A DNA stretch of 43,511 nucleotides from Paulinella micropora. Its lineage: Eukaryota; Cercozoa; Imbricatea; Euglyphida. The stretch covers positions 846,358 to 889,868 of the forward strand of contig BJOX01000106.1 of the NCBI GenBank assembly GCA_009731375.1, read 5' to 3'. Below are positions 20,365 to 31,038 of this stretch, piece after piece (the first letter of the stretch is position 1; each line of letters opens with the position of its first letter). A program made the translations under genes and the position numbers. The notes beneath the pieces were generated by a model. That model was not told the origin of the DNA and did not search any database. It saw only the letters and a list, made by a program, of their open reading frames with translations.

Positions 20365-20793
20365 CTCTCAAGTGGTTTTTGCTTTTAGACTCCCGACGGC
20401 TCTATCTCCTTTCCCACTTCATATACCACCCAACAAGCTAGTGTTTTCTACATATGTACGATAGTCATATTCACATATTTTGATAGGCAACCGCTATTTC
20501 GAATAGGCTAAGGCAGGTCACACAATACTATTTACCGCCTTGAACACGTAGTGATAGTGTTGGCCTTATGCTCCGTCATGATGTATGATTGGGTACACTA
20601 TATCCGTCCTGCCTCTGCATGCTGATACTACCTTGATCAATGCGTTGACACATATACGCACGCACATATCGCGCATTGATCTACATCTGCAATCTCTTTA
20701 ATTCATTTTCTTTTTATACTTATTTACACATCATTTGGTCAATCATCTGTTACGATTCGTTTCGATCGCAACTCCAACCTACCGTTGTGGTCT
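20365..20793 (+). other. 3' noncoding region of the LTR element
   Basis: About 430 bp between the integrase stop and the polypurine tract. No env gene or other open frame occupies this place, where errantivirus-type elements carry env. Confidence 0.7.
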
Positions 20794-20804
20794 GGGGGGG
20801 AAAG
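20794..20804 (+). promoter_or_regulatory. polypurine tract priming plus-strand synthesis
   Basis: GGGGGGGAAAG immediately before the 3' LTR start at 20806. Its place and composition fit the RNase H-resistant primer for plus-strand DNA. Confidence 0.75.
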
Positions 20805-20805
20805 T

Positions 20806-21461
20806 TATCGGAATGACTACCGTACCGGACCGAAACATTAATATTGTGTTAAACTTTCAAGTTTTTACTTCAAGTTTACACTTCTATTTTTAGTTCCGTT
20901 ACTTCATTTTTTCCGGAAGTTTATTCATCAACTGTCATAACTTGTTGTTCCGTTTTCAACTGCCGCGTTAACAGATCAATTTATTTCCCTTTAACAGCTA
21001 GCTTTCTGGAAAAAGCGTGACTATTGCCTTTTTCCCCCATATCCGAAAACTTTCATTCCTTTGACCGCTACTTCCGGTCTCTAGTCATACTTTATTTCCT
21101 TGGTCAGTGTTTTCCGGTTTCCAGTCAACACTCCAAGTAAAATGGTAAAACAAGTCAAATAGGTTAGTTAAAGTGGTAATACTTAACATATTTTCCTTTA
21201 TTTTTCTCAGACCAACTTGAACAACTCCAACTGCTACACAACAAGTGTAGCACTGGAATTCTATTCGTTAATTCTCAGAATTTGTATTGTTTCGCAAAGG
21301 ACAAGTAGTCTGTCAAGCAAGTGTACTAAATAAACTGGCGTTGACCATCCCACCTTCCCTGTTCTCGGAAGTATTTCTCCGGAGATCAAATGACAGCCGT
21401 GTGTGTATTCATTTGAATGCCGGTTGGTAATTTCCTCACAGGAGGGTAGTCAAGACTTACA
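20806..21461 (+). repeat. 3' LTR (656 bp)
   Basis: Aligns with the 5' LTR over its full length, with many substitutions and several short indels, for example an extra CTTCAAG-type repeat near 20860 and loss of about 11 bp near 21350. It keeps the AATAAA signal. Confidence 0.9.
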
Positions 21462-21465
21462 GACA
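21462..21465. repeat. target-site duplication GACA, right copy
   Basis: Matches 2881-2884. Confidence 0.6.
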
Positions 21466-22200
21466 GGCCGAACACGTGTGAGCAGCCTTCTGTATGAAAG
21501 GGTGGTTTCATAACATTAGGGGGGGGGGGTGGGGTAGGGTCCCCGGCCCGGATAGTCTTGGTTTGCTAGTTTGTTTGATACCGGCGCGTCACCTTGGTTT
21601 GGAGCGATCTGACGTTATTTCCATATAATTATTAATTCAGTTTTAGTCAAGTAGTAGTACTAATAACTTGATTTTATCTTAAGTTAGACGGATGCAATCC
21701 ATGGCCTTTTTATCACTATTACTTAATTTCAGTCCTGAAGTTTAGTATTTTCATACTATTACCTTTATTACTACTTGAAGTAATTCATCATGAGTCTTAT
21801 TTTCTGGAATGTCTGAACCAACACCTAGTGTAGTTCCAGTTTTGAGTAGTGACGTGTCACTTTTCCTTCCTTTCATCAAAGGGCCATGACTGATTAAAGG
21901 TTGTCTCTGTATTCAGACTTGTCTCTTTATTAATATTGTGACCGGACCTTTGGCTTCACCGCCAAGAACCCTACTAACCTCTGTATAAACCGCAAAGCAT
22001 TAACTGCTCAAAGGTTATGAGCCTTGTATTATGTGTAAGCTTACTGCTTGTGGATGATTTGCTTTACTCTTATCGCTTTTACATGACAATGGAGTATATG
22101 CGTGATAACTGCGTCATATCTTGATTGTTGTTGTCGTTTATGTTAATGGCTTCATGACCATACACATGTATATTTTTACCACCTTTAGCCAGTATAGGAG
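21466..22200. other. intergenic, nothing recognised
   Basis: AT-rich unique sequence with a G run near 21518-21530. No gene or repeat is seen. Confidence 0.6.
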
Positions 22201-22204
22201 GTAA

Positions 22205-22400
22205 AAAGGGGGGTTGAGTAGTGTGAGACAGGCGAGAGCGAGTGAGCAACTAAGTGCGAGCGAGCAAGGCAAGTGAGGACGAGAGAGCGCGAGTGAGAAG
22301 CTTGCGAGGGCGAGCGATCGCGTGTGAGCGCTAGTGCAAGTGATGTGGTGGAGAGGGCGTAATGAGAACGAGTGTGAGTGCGCGAGAGAGAAGCACGAGA
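22205..22400. repeat. degenerate GAG/GCGAG purine-rich repeat
   Basis: Irregular repeats of GAGCGAG and GCGAGTGAG-like units make one strand almost free of C-rich stretches. Open frames on either strand are compositional. It is probably a decayed minisatellite. Confidence 0.6.
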
Positions 22401-22814
22401 GTTTTTCATGCCCAGTGACCTCGTTCACTTATACCATTGTCCGTGTGTTTGAAGTGATTGGTGTATATGGATCAGTGAGAATAGTATTGTCAGAGAGTTT
22501 TAGGGAGTGCGAGAACTAGCGAGCAGGTACACAGTGGCTAGTGAGCATAGAGGACTCATTATTATGAGACCATGTTATATTCTCAAGTCATAATGCCTGT
22601 ACATTTTTGCATCGTCTTCTGCTTTTCCTTGTATTGGTACTGCTATATTGTGACTTAAGCGTTTGCTATTGTTATTTGTAGTTAATTGTTTTAATGTGCA
22701 TGGTATACATTTGTCATTTGTGAGTACATTTGTTACACCATACAAATTACCCTCATTCACACTATATATGCTGCAACATATTTTTCAATGTGTTATCATT
22801 ATCGATGTTTGTTT

Positions 22815-23055
22815 GTATTGATATCGATGATCACTACGTACGGTATACGTATATATTTCATCACTAACTTTTTCACTAATGCAAATAGGTATCGGTAGTG
22901 ATCATCACTACCCTCATCACTAAGTTAAAAGAATATCACTAAGCTCATCACTAACAGCGCTAGCGTAGTGATCCATTACTACGTGCTAAGTGATTAATAT
23001 CATCACTATGCATGCGCATATGCTAGTACCACTACTTTTCATCCGTGTAGTGATC
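22815..23055. repeat. cluster of TAGTGAT / ATCACTA motifs
   Basis: About a dozen copies of ATCACTA or its complement TAGTGAT lie in 240 bp, at variable spacing and both orientations. At 22897 they form a near-perfect palindrome (TAGTGATCATCACTA). No coding frame is present. Confidence 0.7.
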
Positions 23056-23059
23056 ATAT

Positions 23060-23389
23060 AAAGTTACACGATGGTTTACGATCGATTTATCTGCTCCAAG
23101 AAGGTAAAGGTTTCGCACTTGCTGGCTAGTAGGCATGCATATATATGAAAGCTTTTTGCGTTGACGTCCTTCCAGACCATGTTCAGCAAAGCAAGACTAA
23201 ATCACACGTGCACCCCGGGCCCACACACACATACCGCGTGACTCTAGTGCCTGTTCCAGGAAAGCAATCAATTTGCAAACACTCACGTCTTATCTGCACC
23301 GCTTGCACTGTTCTTTTCACGACCCTACCACTAGTATACCACTACTATAGGTACCACTATAGCACAGTTATCTTTTATATAAAATAAGG
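23060..23389. other. intergenic before the Maverick-like element
   Basis: No gene with protein character. Short CCACTA-rich sequence near 23325-23360 may belong to the same repeat family as the cluster upstream. Confidence 0.5.
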
Positions 23390-23659
23390 CTATTTTTATA
23401 TAAATTCGTCTTACTATTAATTTCAACAAAAATAGACATAATTTTATCCAAATTAAATATAACAATCATTAAGCCTTAAATAGTCCATATTTGAATTTCT
23501 CTCAAACTCTAAAAAAGATAACTTATCTATCTTTTTTCAAATCAACACGAAGAGACATTAAAACCTGTTTCTTAGTTTTTACTGCTGTGCTGAACTTAGT
23601 TATCTTTTTTGAAAAAATTAAAAGTCCTCCCTATTGCGAGTTTGATTATTTTCTATTTG

Positions 23660-23691
23660 AATAAATAAAAATTATATTATATATAATATAA
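23660..23691 (+). promoter_or_regulatory. AT-rich TATA-like stretch before the first element gene
   Basis: ATTATATTATATATAATATA lies directly before ATG 23692. It is promoter-like by composition only. Confidence 0.3.
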
Positions 23692-23916
23692 ATGGGTAGA
23701 AAACCTACATATACTGCAGAGGAGGCAAGGGCGAAACACGCTGAACGCATGAGAGAATATCAGAGAAGACATAAAGAGAAAGCACTTATATATGAGAGCA
23801 AAAGAATATTATCGAAAAAACAAGGCAGACATACTGAGAAAATCAAAAGAGAAAGAGAAAAAATCAAGGCTGACCTTATTAGGCTCCAGAGTATTGTTGG
23901 CCAAATTGAGACCTGA
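23692..23916 (+). CDS. small basic helical protein
   Basis: 74 codons from ATG 23692 and intact. About a third of residues are Lys/Arg and Glu, in a pattern that predicts one long helix or coiled coil with a basic N-terminus. Similar short, highly charged proteins are common in Mavericks and giant viruses, but I cannot assign a function. It could bind DNA or be a virion component. It precedes the polymerase by 110 bp on the same strand. Confidence 0.6.
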   Translation: MGRKPTYTAEEARAKHAERMREYQRRHKEKALIYESKRILSKKQGRHTEKIKREREKIKADLIRLQSIVGQIET

Positions 23917-24025
23917 AAAAAAAATTAATTTCATATTAAAGATAATATAATATTTTATATATATATATACTTTAATATATATAAATAAAAAATAGTTTTT
24001 GGAAAAATTATATTCCAATCAATAT

Positions 24026-27000
24026 ATGTCGAACACCATCGACTACGGGGGGCACACATGGAACCTAGACAAACTCAGAGAGGCGAATATAACATTCCAA
24101 ATAAGGCAAAACAAGTTGTATGCAAAAAAAGCCTAATGGTAGCAGGTTTTACGACATAACAACTACAAGGGGACCACTATCCGACCCTGAAAGGTTTTAT
24201 TCTGAACCTGAGCGAAAACAAAGGGAACGAAAATATGTAGAGCCACAAGTAATTGAGTTCAATTGCTATAAACTGATAAGGATAGATACTGAACACAAAC
24301 TACCTGTGGGGCAATCTGTATATACTATAAAATTAAGTAAATCAATGTCTCAAAAAGTGAAAAGTTTCCATTAGAGGGTATCATAGGAATGATCGGATCT
24401 ATAATTGAAGACTTTAAAACACTTTACAAAGACAATGACTTAATACAAATACGTATTAGTGCTATTCCTTCAACTTGGAATGTACAAAACCAAAAATAAA
24501 TAAAAGTAAAAGATTTCAATTTAGAAGATATACTGACTAGATTAGAATCTAGACTGCAATGAAACGACGAAAACTATATGGACGAAGAAGGAGCGACAAT
24601 GGAACTTATTGATTTTAATTTTGTGGGTGTAAGGGTGCCAGAAGGAGGAGTAAGATTGAAGGCAATAACAGAAATGTATAAAAAGAAAGGTGTAATACGA
24701 ATAAACAATGACGACAACATATGTTTGGCAAGTGCAATAGTTGTAGCAAAGGCAAAAATAGGAAAGCATCAAACGTATTCACAAATCAAGGACGGACGCA
24801 GAATCCAAGACGAACTGGCGAACAAACTACATGAGGAGGCTGGTGTCATGAAAGATTTGTGCGGGCTTTCTGAAATTAGTGAGTTTGCTAGACATGTAGA
24901 CTACAACATTGTTATTGTTGAATATCCAGACAAAATCGTATATAAGACTGAGATGAAGGACAAAAAATATATATACATACTAAAAACAATGAACCATTAC
25001 GACACCATAACAAGTATGAAAGCATTCTTATCAAAGCAAAACTTTTGCGAGAAATGTATGAAGGGATACGAACATAATCACGCATGTGAATTCAAATGTA
25101 ATATATGTCTAACCGAAGGATGTAAAGGATATGACAATATTTCAAAATGGAAAACGTGTAATGAGTGTAATAGAAAGCTTCCTAATGATGAATGTTTCAA
25201 CAATCATAAACAAAATGAGTTGTGTGATGTAAAGAAAAAATGTATCACATGTGCTAAGACATACAAAGGAGAACACAAATGCGGATATGAAAAATGTAGG
25301 AACTGCAAAGAACTAAAACCTTTATGGCACCAATGTGAGATAAAGAAAAAAGTGATACATGCACCATCAACAAAATATGTATTCTTTGATTTTGAAGCAA
25401 ATCAAGAGACAGGAATTCACATTATCAATCATTCAGAAAGTCAATATTTCAACGACAGCACCCCTATTATACATAAAAACATTGAACAATTCTGTGAGTG
25501 GGCGTTGGGTGTAAAACATAAGGGTTTTACATTCATAGCACATAATGCGCGGGAGTATGATTGTCAATTTGTGCTTAAATGGTTAATTGAAAAAGGTATA
25601 ACTCCATTTGTAATCTATGAAGGTGGAAAAATAATGATGATGTCTATTGGTAATGGAAAAGAACAGATTAGATTTATAGATAGTCTATCTTTCCTTACTA
25701 TGCCTTTATCTGATTTTCCTGATACATTTGGACTTACAGAATTAAAGAAAGGATATTTTCCTCACTTTTTCAATCAAACAGACAACCAATCATACATAGG
25801 GAATATGCCAGACAAAGATGACTATGGTTATAACTCATTTTCAAAGAAGAAAAGAGATGATTTTCTAAAATGGTATGATGAACAAAAAAGCAAAGTATTT
25901 GATTTCAATAAAGAAATGATTGAATATTGTCATAGTGATGTAGATATACTAAGACGGGGGTGTATTGAGTTTAGGAAACAATTTATGGAGTTTGGTATTG
26001 ATCCATTTCAATACACTACAATTGCCTCTACATGTACGGCACTATTCAAAGCAAATTACATGCCTGAGGACAGCATAGCAGTCATACCGACAAACAGAAC
26101 AGACAAAGCAAAAACAAGTCGTATGTGTGTGGAATGGTTAGCATACAGAAAAAAAAAGGACAATGCCAAAATTCAACATGGTCTAAATGGTAAAGAAAAA
26201 ATACTAAACTTACCTAAAGGTGTGAAAGCCTACTTAGATGGATATGACGAGAAAACAAAAACTGCATATGATGTTTGTTATTGGCACGGCTGTCCTGAGT
26301 GCTTTAATGGAAACGAACTGAATAGAGAAAGGTCTGTTAATAAAACATTTAGGCAACTATACAAGGAAACTAAACTACGAGAAACTTTAATAAGTCAACA
26401 TCCTGAAGTTAGTCAATTAATAACAATATGGGGGTGTCAATGGAATAGGATAAGAACAAAGGAATAATTCAAAGGCACAATAGAAGATACATTAATTGAG
26501 CAAGAAACAATCAATCCACGACATGCTATGTTTGGTGGAAGAGTGAATGCTCTGTCTCTATACTGGAAGTCAATGAGTGAGTATCAGTATGCTAAGTATA
26601 TAGATGTGTGCTCTCTCTATCCGACGGTTATGTACTATGACACCTATCCTGTGAAACACCACAAAGCAATAAGAGGAAAAGAAGCATATGATATGTTGAA
26701 TAATAAAACAGCATTCGGTATAGCAAAAATAAAAATACTACCACCTAGAGGACTAATTCAGCCAGTCCTTCCATGTCAAGATAGAGGAAAGATGATGTAT
26801 TATCTATGTAATAAATGTGGTAAGGAAGGCTTACAGGACAAATGTCAGCACACTGACGATGACAGAATACTGACAGGCACATGGGCAACACCACTTATTT
26901 ACAAAGCAATCCAACAAGGCTACAGACTTATTAAAACTTACGAATTATGGCATAGGAACGAGCAGACAACGGAACTATTCAAAGAATATATTAAGACATT

Positions 27001-28476
27001 TCTAAGAGTGAAACAGGAATCAAGTGGCTATCCTTCAAATATCATAACAGAAGAAGACAAAAACAACTACATTAAGGATTATGAACAAAAGATGAAAATT
27101 AAATTAGATAAAAGTAAGATTGAAAATAATGAAGGTAGAAGGGCTGTGGCGAAACTATGTCTAAACTCACTATGGGGGAAATTTGGACAACAAAACAACA
27201 AGACACAAACAAAAATAGCAAGGAATGAAGCAGAACTATACAAAATACTAAACGACAAAAAGCTAAATGAAGTATCAATTAATGTGATCAATAAAGAATG
27301 CTTAGAACTATCTTACAACCTACACCCAGAAAAAGTATCACCCATACAATACAAATATTTGTGCAGCACTATTTACTACAGCACACGCACAGATGAGATT
27401 GTATGATATGATGGACAGATTAGGTAATAGAGTATTATACCATGACACAGAATAGTATGATTTATTCAGTAGATGAAAAAGAAGGACAGACAACAATACC
27501 GACAGGAGATTTACTGGGGCCATGGACAGACGAATTGATAGATAAAAAGACAAAGGTAAGCAGAAAGATAACCACATTTGTTGGAGCAGGTCCTAAATCC
27601 TACGGCTACATACTAGATGACGGAACTACAAAAATGAAATTAAAGGGCTTCTCAATGAATTACGAGACTTGTAAAAAATTGAACTTAGTAAATATGTTTA
27701 GTATTATAAGCAACGGATTACAAGTACAAGACACTGAACTATCTAAGAAGGCATATGAAGAATTAGAGGACTTACTTGAAACAAAAGGTGAAAAGTGTAT
27801 AGCAAAGAATGTGGCAGAGGNNNNNNNNNNAGACCCATACAATACAAATATTTGTGTAGCACTATTTACTACAGCACACGCACAGATGAGATTGTATGAT
27901 ATGATGGACAGATTAGGTAATAGAGTATTATACCATGACACAGATAGTGTGATTTATTCAGTAGATGAAAAAGAAGGATAGACAACAATACCGACAGGAG
28001 ATTTACTGGGGCCATGGACAGACGAATTGATAGATAAAAAGACAAAGGTAAGCAGAAAGATAACCACATTTGTTGGAGCAGGTCCTAAATCCTACGGCTA
28101 CATACTAGATGACGGAACTACAAAAATGAAATTAAAGGGCTTCTCAATGAATTACGAGACTTGTAAAAAATTGAACTTAGTAAATATGTTTAGTATTATA
28201 AGCAACGGATTACAAGTACAAGACACTGAACTATCTAAGAAGGCATATGAAGAATTAGAGGACTTACTTGAAACAAAAGGTGAAAAGTGTATAGCAAAGA
28301 ATGTGTCAGAGGCTGGAAATTTAACCATACACACCAACAGCAAAATAACGAGAAACAAAAAGACTAAAACAATTTCGTCTGAGCACATACAAAAGATATT
28401 TTCATTTACTTACACAAAAAGAGTAATACAACCACTAAAAGAAAACCAGGTTACAACATTACCATACGGCTATTAA
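24026..28476 (+). pseudogene. polB: protein-primed family B DNA polymerase (DNA_pol_B_2), broken
   Basis: Replicative polymerase of the element, of the terminal-protein-primed type. ATG 24026 opens a Maverick-like N-terminal region. A Cys/His-rich zinc-ribbon block lies at about 25045-25345. Exonuclease motifs are DFE (25388), HNAREYD (25541) and YCHSD (25925); polymerase motif A is DVCSLYP (26603) and motif B KLCLNSLWG (near 27155). Motif C YHDTDS is intact only in the second partial copy (near 27930). Lesions are a frame change in a run of seven A near 24125, restored by 24365; TAA at 24497; TGA at 24560; TAA at 26465; a frame change before 27341; and further breaks in the duplicated tail. 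Different stop codons are involved, so this is not codon reassignment. Confidence 0.92.
27341..28312 (+). repeat. duplicated polymerase segment around a 10-N gap
   Basis: 27341-27820 and 27834-28312 are nearly identical, about 480 bp covering motif C and downstream. They flank the gap 27821-27830. The first copy has one extra A inside the DTDS codons, giving a stop; the second keeps DTDS but has CAG to TAG at 27979. This looks like two haplotypes or two error-bearing contig ends placed in series. Confidence 0.9.
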
Positions 28477-28774
28477 GCAAAAAAAATGGAATTTACAAAA
28501 AGAAGAAAAAAAGAAAAAAAAGGCATCGGGCAAAGAATGGTTCAAGAGTAAGCAGTGGGATTTGAACCGTCGACAATGACGGACAACACCACCAACTTAC
28601 TAATTACACCACCCATCACCATGACAGCGGGCAAATAAATTTTTTGTGTTGTGTTTTTTTCCTCAGTCAATGCACAATGTCATCACATGGTTTTTCTGAG
28701 AAAATGCGAAAGCACAGAAACATTTCTACGTTTTCGCAGTTTTGTCCTACTTTCTCGCAGTTCTTCTTAAAGAG
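28477..28774. other. AT-rich spacer after the polymerase
   Basis: A run of A/G, then a tRNA-like remnant (next entry), then AT-rich sequence with two copies of a TTTCGCAGTT-like motif near 28730-28765. No coding frame is seen. Confidence 0.6.
28548..28622 (-). pseudogene. tRNA-like remnant
   Basis: On the minus strand GGTTCAAATCC (28558-28568) is a perfect B box/T-loop. About 45 bases upstream GGTGTAATTAGTAAG resembles a D-arm/A box. The seven bases after the T-arm (TGCTTAC) can pair with GTAAGTT at 28594-28600, closing a 53-nt form too short for a full tRNA. The T stem has mismatches and I cannot fold a clean cloverleaf; a GTC triplet sits where an anticodon could be. It is probably a decayed or captured tRNA. 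Confidence 0.35.
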
Positions 28775-29275
28775 ATGAGCGAATTTATTGATTATGAAGC
28801 CAAAGAGGCTAATGAAATTTCAAGCGAAAGTGAGTTAGAAATAGAAAGAGAAGAAAATAATTGGATTGATTATTATTCTGACAAGAGCAACAAAAAATTA
28901 TTTCTGACAAAATNNNNNNNNNNGTATTTGGAAAGTAAGAAAAAAAACTTGTCCAAAAAAATAAGATTATTGAAACGAGAACTTAACGATGTTGAATCAA
29001 GACTGGAAGCAGCAAATCAGAGAGATGAGGAACTGAAAGAAGACAAAAGACGAATGGAAGAAGAGAGAAAAGTTAAGAGGCAGAGACTTAGAAAAGAAAA
29101 AGAGACTAAGAAAGAAATAGCATTTTTGGAAAAGTGGTTAGAAAAAAATAAATTTCCAATGTCTCGCCAAGAGGAAAATTTCGCACGTCATTTAATTGAA
29201 CAAGGTGATACATTTGATGAAGTTATAGTTAAGTATAAGTTGTATGTTAATGAAGTGAGAGCCCAAGTGGAGTAA
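28775..29275 (+). CDS. acidic N-terminus plus coiled-coil protein, gap inside
   Basis: ATG 28775 begins an acidic segment; the in-frame upstream start at 28742 is not ATG. A 10-N gap at 28914-28923 interrupts the gene; after it the same phase resumes as a long Lys/Glu/Arg-rich coiled coil (28924-29130), then a mixed C-terminal part. No family is recognised. Size and charge suggest a structural or DNA-packaging accessory protein. The real length is unknown because of the gap. Confidence 0.55.
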   Translation: MSEFIDYEAKEANEISSESELEIEREENNWIDYYSDKSNKKLFLTKXXXXYLESKKKNLSKKIRLLKRELNDVESRLEAANQRDEELKEDKRRMEEERKVKRQRLRKEKETKKEIAFLEKWLEKNKFPMSRQEENFARHLIEQGDTFDEVIVKYKLYVNEVRAQVE

Positions 29276-29507
29276 AATGGTTGTGTGATCTGTGCTGTCT
29301 GCCTACCTGCTCACTTCTCATCAATGAACACGACACACATTTCACTACAACATAAAAGCACACTTATTACTTGACTATTTTCAAAAAAAATTNNNNNNNN
29401 NNAAAAAATATTTATCTCCTATTTATTTACGAAATACAAAAAAAACGGCTTCAAGGCACTGCCCACACATGTTTTTTGTGCTTTTTGGTGTGTGGGCAGG
29501 TGCTATG
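29276..29507. other. spacer with assembly gap
   Basis: Noncoding AT-rich sequence containing the gap 29393-29402. Confidence 0.6.
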
Positions 29508-29936
29508 CCTCCCAAGAAGAAGTCTCCTTCTAAGCAGACTGAGGCGGATGCTCAAGTGCCGACTGAGGTTGATGCTCAAGTGCCTACTGAGACGCCGACC
29601 GAAGTTCCTACCACCCCTGACGCCAAGCATCTGTTGCACGAAGATCCAGTCGCTAAGACTGAGATGCGCAAAGTAAAAAATACTAGTCCTTTTGAGAAGT
29701 TGGGAGTAATGAAGGAGGATGAGCCAGAAAAGTATTGGGAAGAGAAACAAGTTTGGGTTAAGATTTCCGACAAGTACGATGAGCCAGACCAAGTGGCTGA
29801 GAAGGAAAAACCTGATTTCAAAGAAGCAGTTTTGATGGGGGGCCCTGGGAAACCGGACCTTAATAGTCATGTTGCTCTTGGAGACGACGGGGTGATAAGG
29901 GTCTTCATATCTTGGTCTGCTTTGAAAGGTTATTAG
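29508..29936 (+). CDS. Lys-rich then Pro/Thr/Glu-rich protein, unassigned
   Basis: The ATG at 29508 gives a protein starting Met-Pro-Pro-Lys-Lys-Lys; I prefer it to the in-frame ATG at 29469 because the upstream residues are hydrophobic and unlike the rest. A Val-Pro-Thr-Glu repeat stretch follows, then about 85 ordinary residues. 143 codons and intact. It faces the minus-strand integrase tail-to-tail, with about 40 bp between. Function is unknown; it might be a virion protein. Confidence 0.55.
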   Translation, partial: PPKKKSPSKQTEADAQVPTEVDAQVPTETPTEVPTTPDAKHLLHEDPVAKTEMRKVKNTSPFEKLGVMKEDEPEKYWEEKQVWVKISDKYDEPDQVAEKEKPDFKEAVLMGGPGKPDLNSHVALGDDGVIRVFISWSALKGY

Positions 29937-29973
29937 ATCAAAAAGAAAGGGTTTCCTTTCTACACAAAGGCGG

Positions 29974-30962
29974 CTATAAGTCGAGAATGACTTTCTTTTT
30001 TCTTTCGCGTGTTCCAGTGCGGACATTTGATTGGTCTATTTCCTCTCGTTTAAGTACATGCTTTGTTTGTTTTTCTTTAGTTAGTTGCTTTAGTTCTTTA
30101 TTAATATCTGTCTCTTCCGGTTCGTTAGTTGCATCTGTCTTTAATAAATGTCGTGGTGGCACTATATCATCATTTGTTAATACAACCCGGTATCCCTTAC
30201 GGGCTTTGACGGTGTAGATTTGCTTGCTCCATGTCTTTCCTCCCTTTTCTAGAATGTGTTTCTTGTTTTATTTTCTACCACTGTCTCCCTCTTTGAAACC
30301 AAATAAATATTTATCAACATATCTATGTTGTTGGGTAATATCATTTCCTTTAAATACATCAATTGGTGCCGCCTTAATCGCGTGTTCTTTCTTGTTATAA
30401 TAATAAACAACATCTTCAATATAACTTATCCAATCAAAATTACGATTAAAAGCCCATAATACGTGTAATCTTTCTCTTAGTGTTCTAACAAATCTATCAA
30501 CAATACCTAACGAATTATGATCGCCTACTTCAACCATAAATTGTTCAATACCATTATTTCTCATCCACTCACCAACAGCACCTTTAAACTCCCCACCATT
30601 GTCCGATATGTATGCTTTAGGCTTTGGTAATTTCTTGAGTGCATCTAAAACGGTGGTTGAAAATTTATTTTTTATAGGTATCGCATAAGCATAACGACTA
30701 TGAATATCAATCCAAATAAGGGCAAAATTATAATTTTTATTTTTGTAGCAGCCTTACTCATATCCATTAAATCAATATTAACCATATCTAATACCTTATC
30801 AGCCCATATTGTTGTCCCTCTAGTCCTAGGCTTAGTCTGACGAAATAATTCTTGAGCAGTGCGTGTCCGTTCTTCCTCTGTTGGTTCGCCTCGCGGAGTA
30901 TCTTCTAGTTGTGTATCCTGATCCTGTGCATTAATATTACTAGTTGTGCGTTTTTGATCCAT
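29974..30962 (-). pseudogene. Maverick-type retroviral-like integrase (rve), broken
   Basis: Inserts the element into host DNA. Reading leftwards from ATG 30960-30962: an acidic N-terminal tail, then the RNase H-fold core with first Asp in VNIDLMDM (near 30780), second Asp in SDNGGEF (near 30600) and the third acidic residue as Asp, not Glu, in GIVDRFVRTL (near 30495). The spacing is 35 residues. A basic SH3/chromo-like C-terminal part (30265-29974) follows. Breaks are a one-base change in an A-rich run near 30735 and an in-frame TAA at 30268-30270. It is the only large gene on this strand in the middle of the element, beside the acidic protein at 31039. Confidence 0.85.
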
Positions 30963-31038
30963 GATATTTTAGAATTTCAAAAATATCTTTTCTGCTTCCT
31001 TACTTTTTTCTTTATTCTTTGGTGTATTGTTATATACA

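Larger units (their letters stand above)
2885..21461 (+). mobile_element. Ty3/gypsy-type LTR retrotransposon, internally rearranged
   Basis: An 18.6-kb element with two direct LTRs, a matching GACA flank on each side, a polypurine tract before the 3' LTR, and gag, protease, RT, RNase H and integrase all on the plus strand. The order RT-RNase H-integrase with a GPY/F-like module at the integrase C-terminus identifies the Ty3/gypsy (Metaviridae) class. It is longer than usual for three reasons: a 4.1-kb internal tandem duplication, about 5 kb of unassigned sequence between protease and RT, and inserted dinucleotide repeats. Three 10-N gaps lie inside, so the fine order between 9.5 and 10.1 kb is uncertain. 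Confidence 0.9.

Noticed and set aside
22228-22420. Coding region in the purine-rich tract
   Set aside because: Frames on both strands are compositional repeats without start or protein character.
22815-23055. CRISPR array
   Set aside because: Motifs are 7 bp, both orientations, with irregular spacing and eukaryotic context.
24497-26467. Alternative genetic code to explain stops in the polymerase
   Set aside because: The stops are TAA, TGA and TAA, frame changes occur as well, and neighbouring small genes end normally with standard stops.
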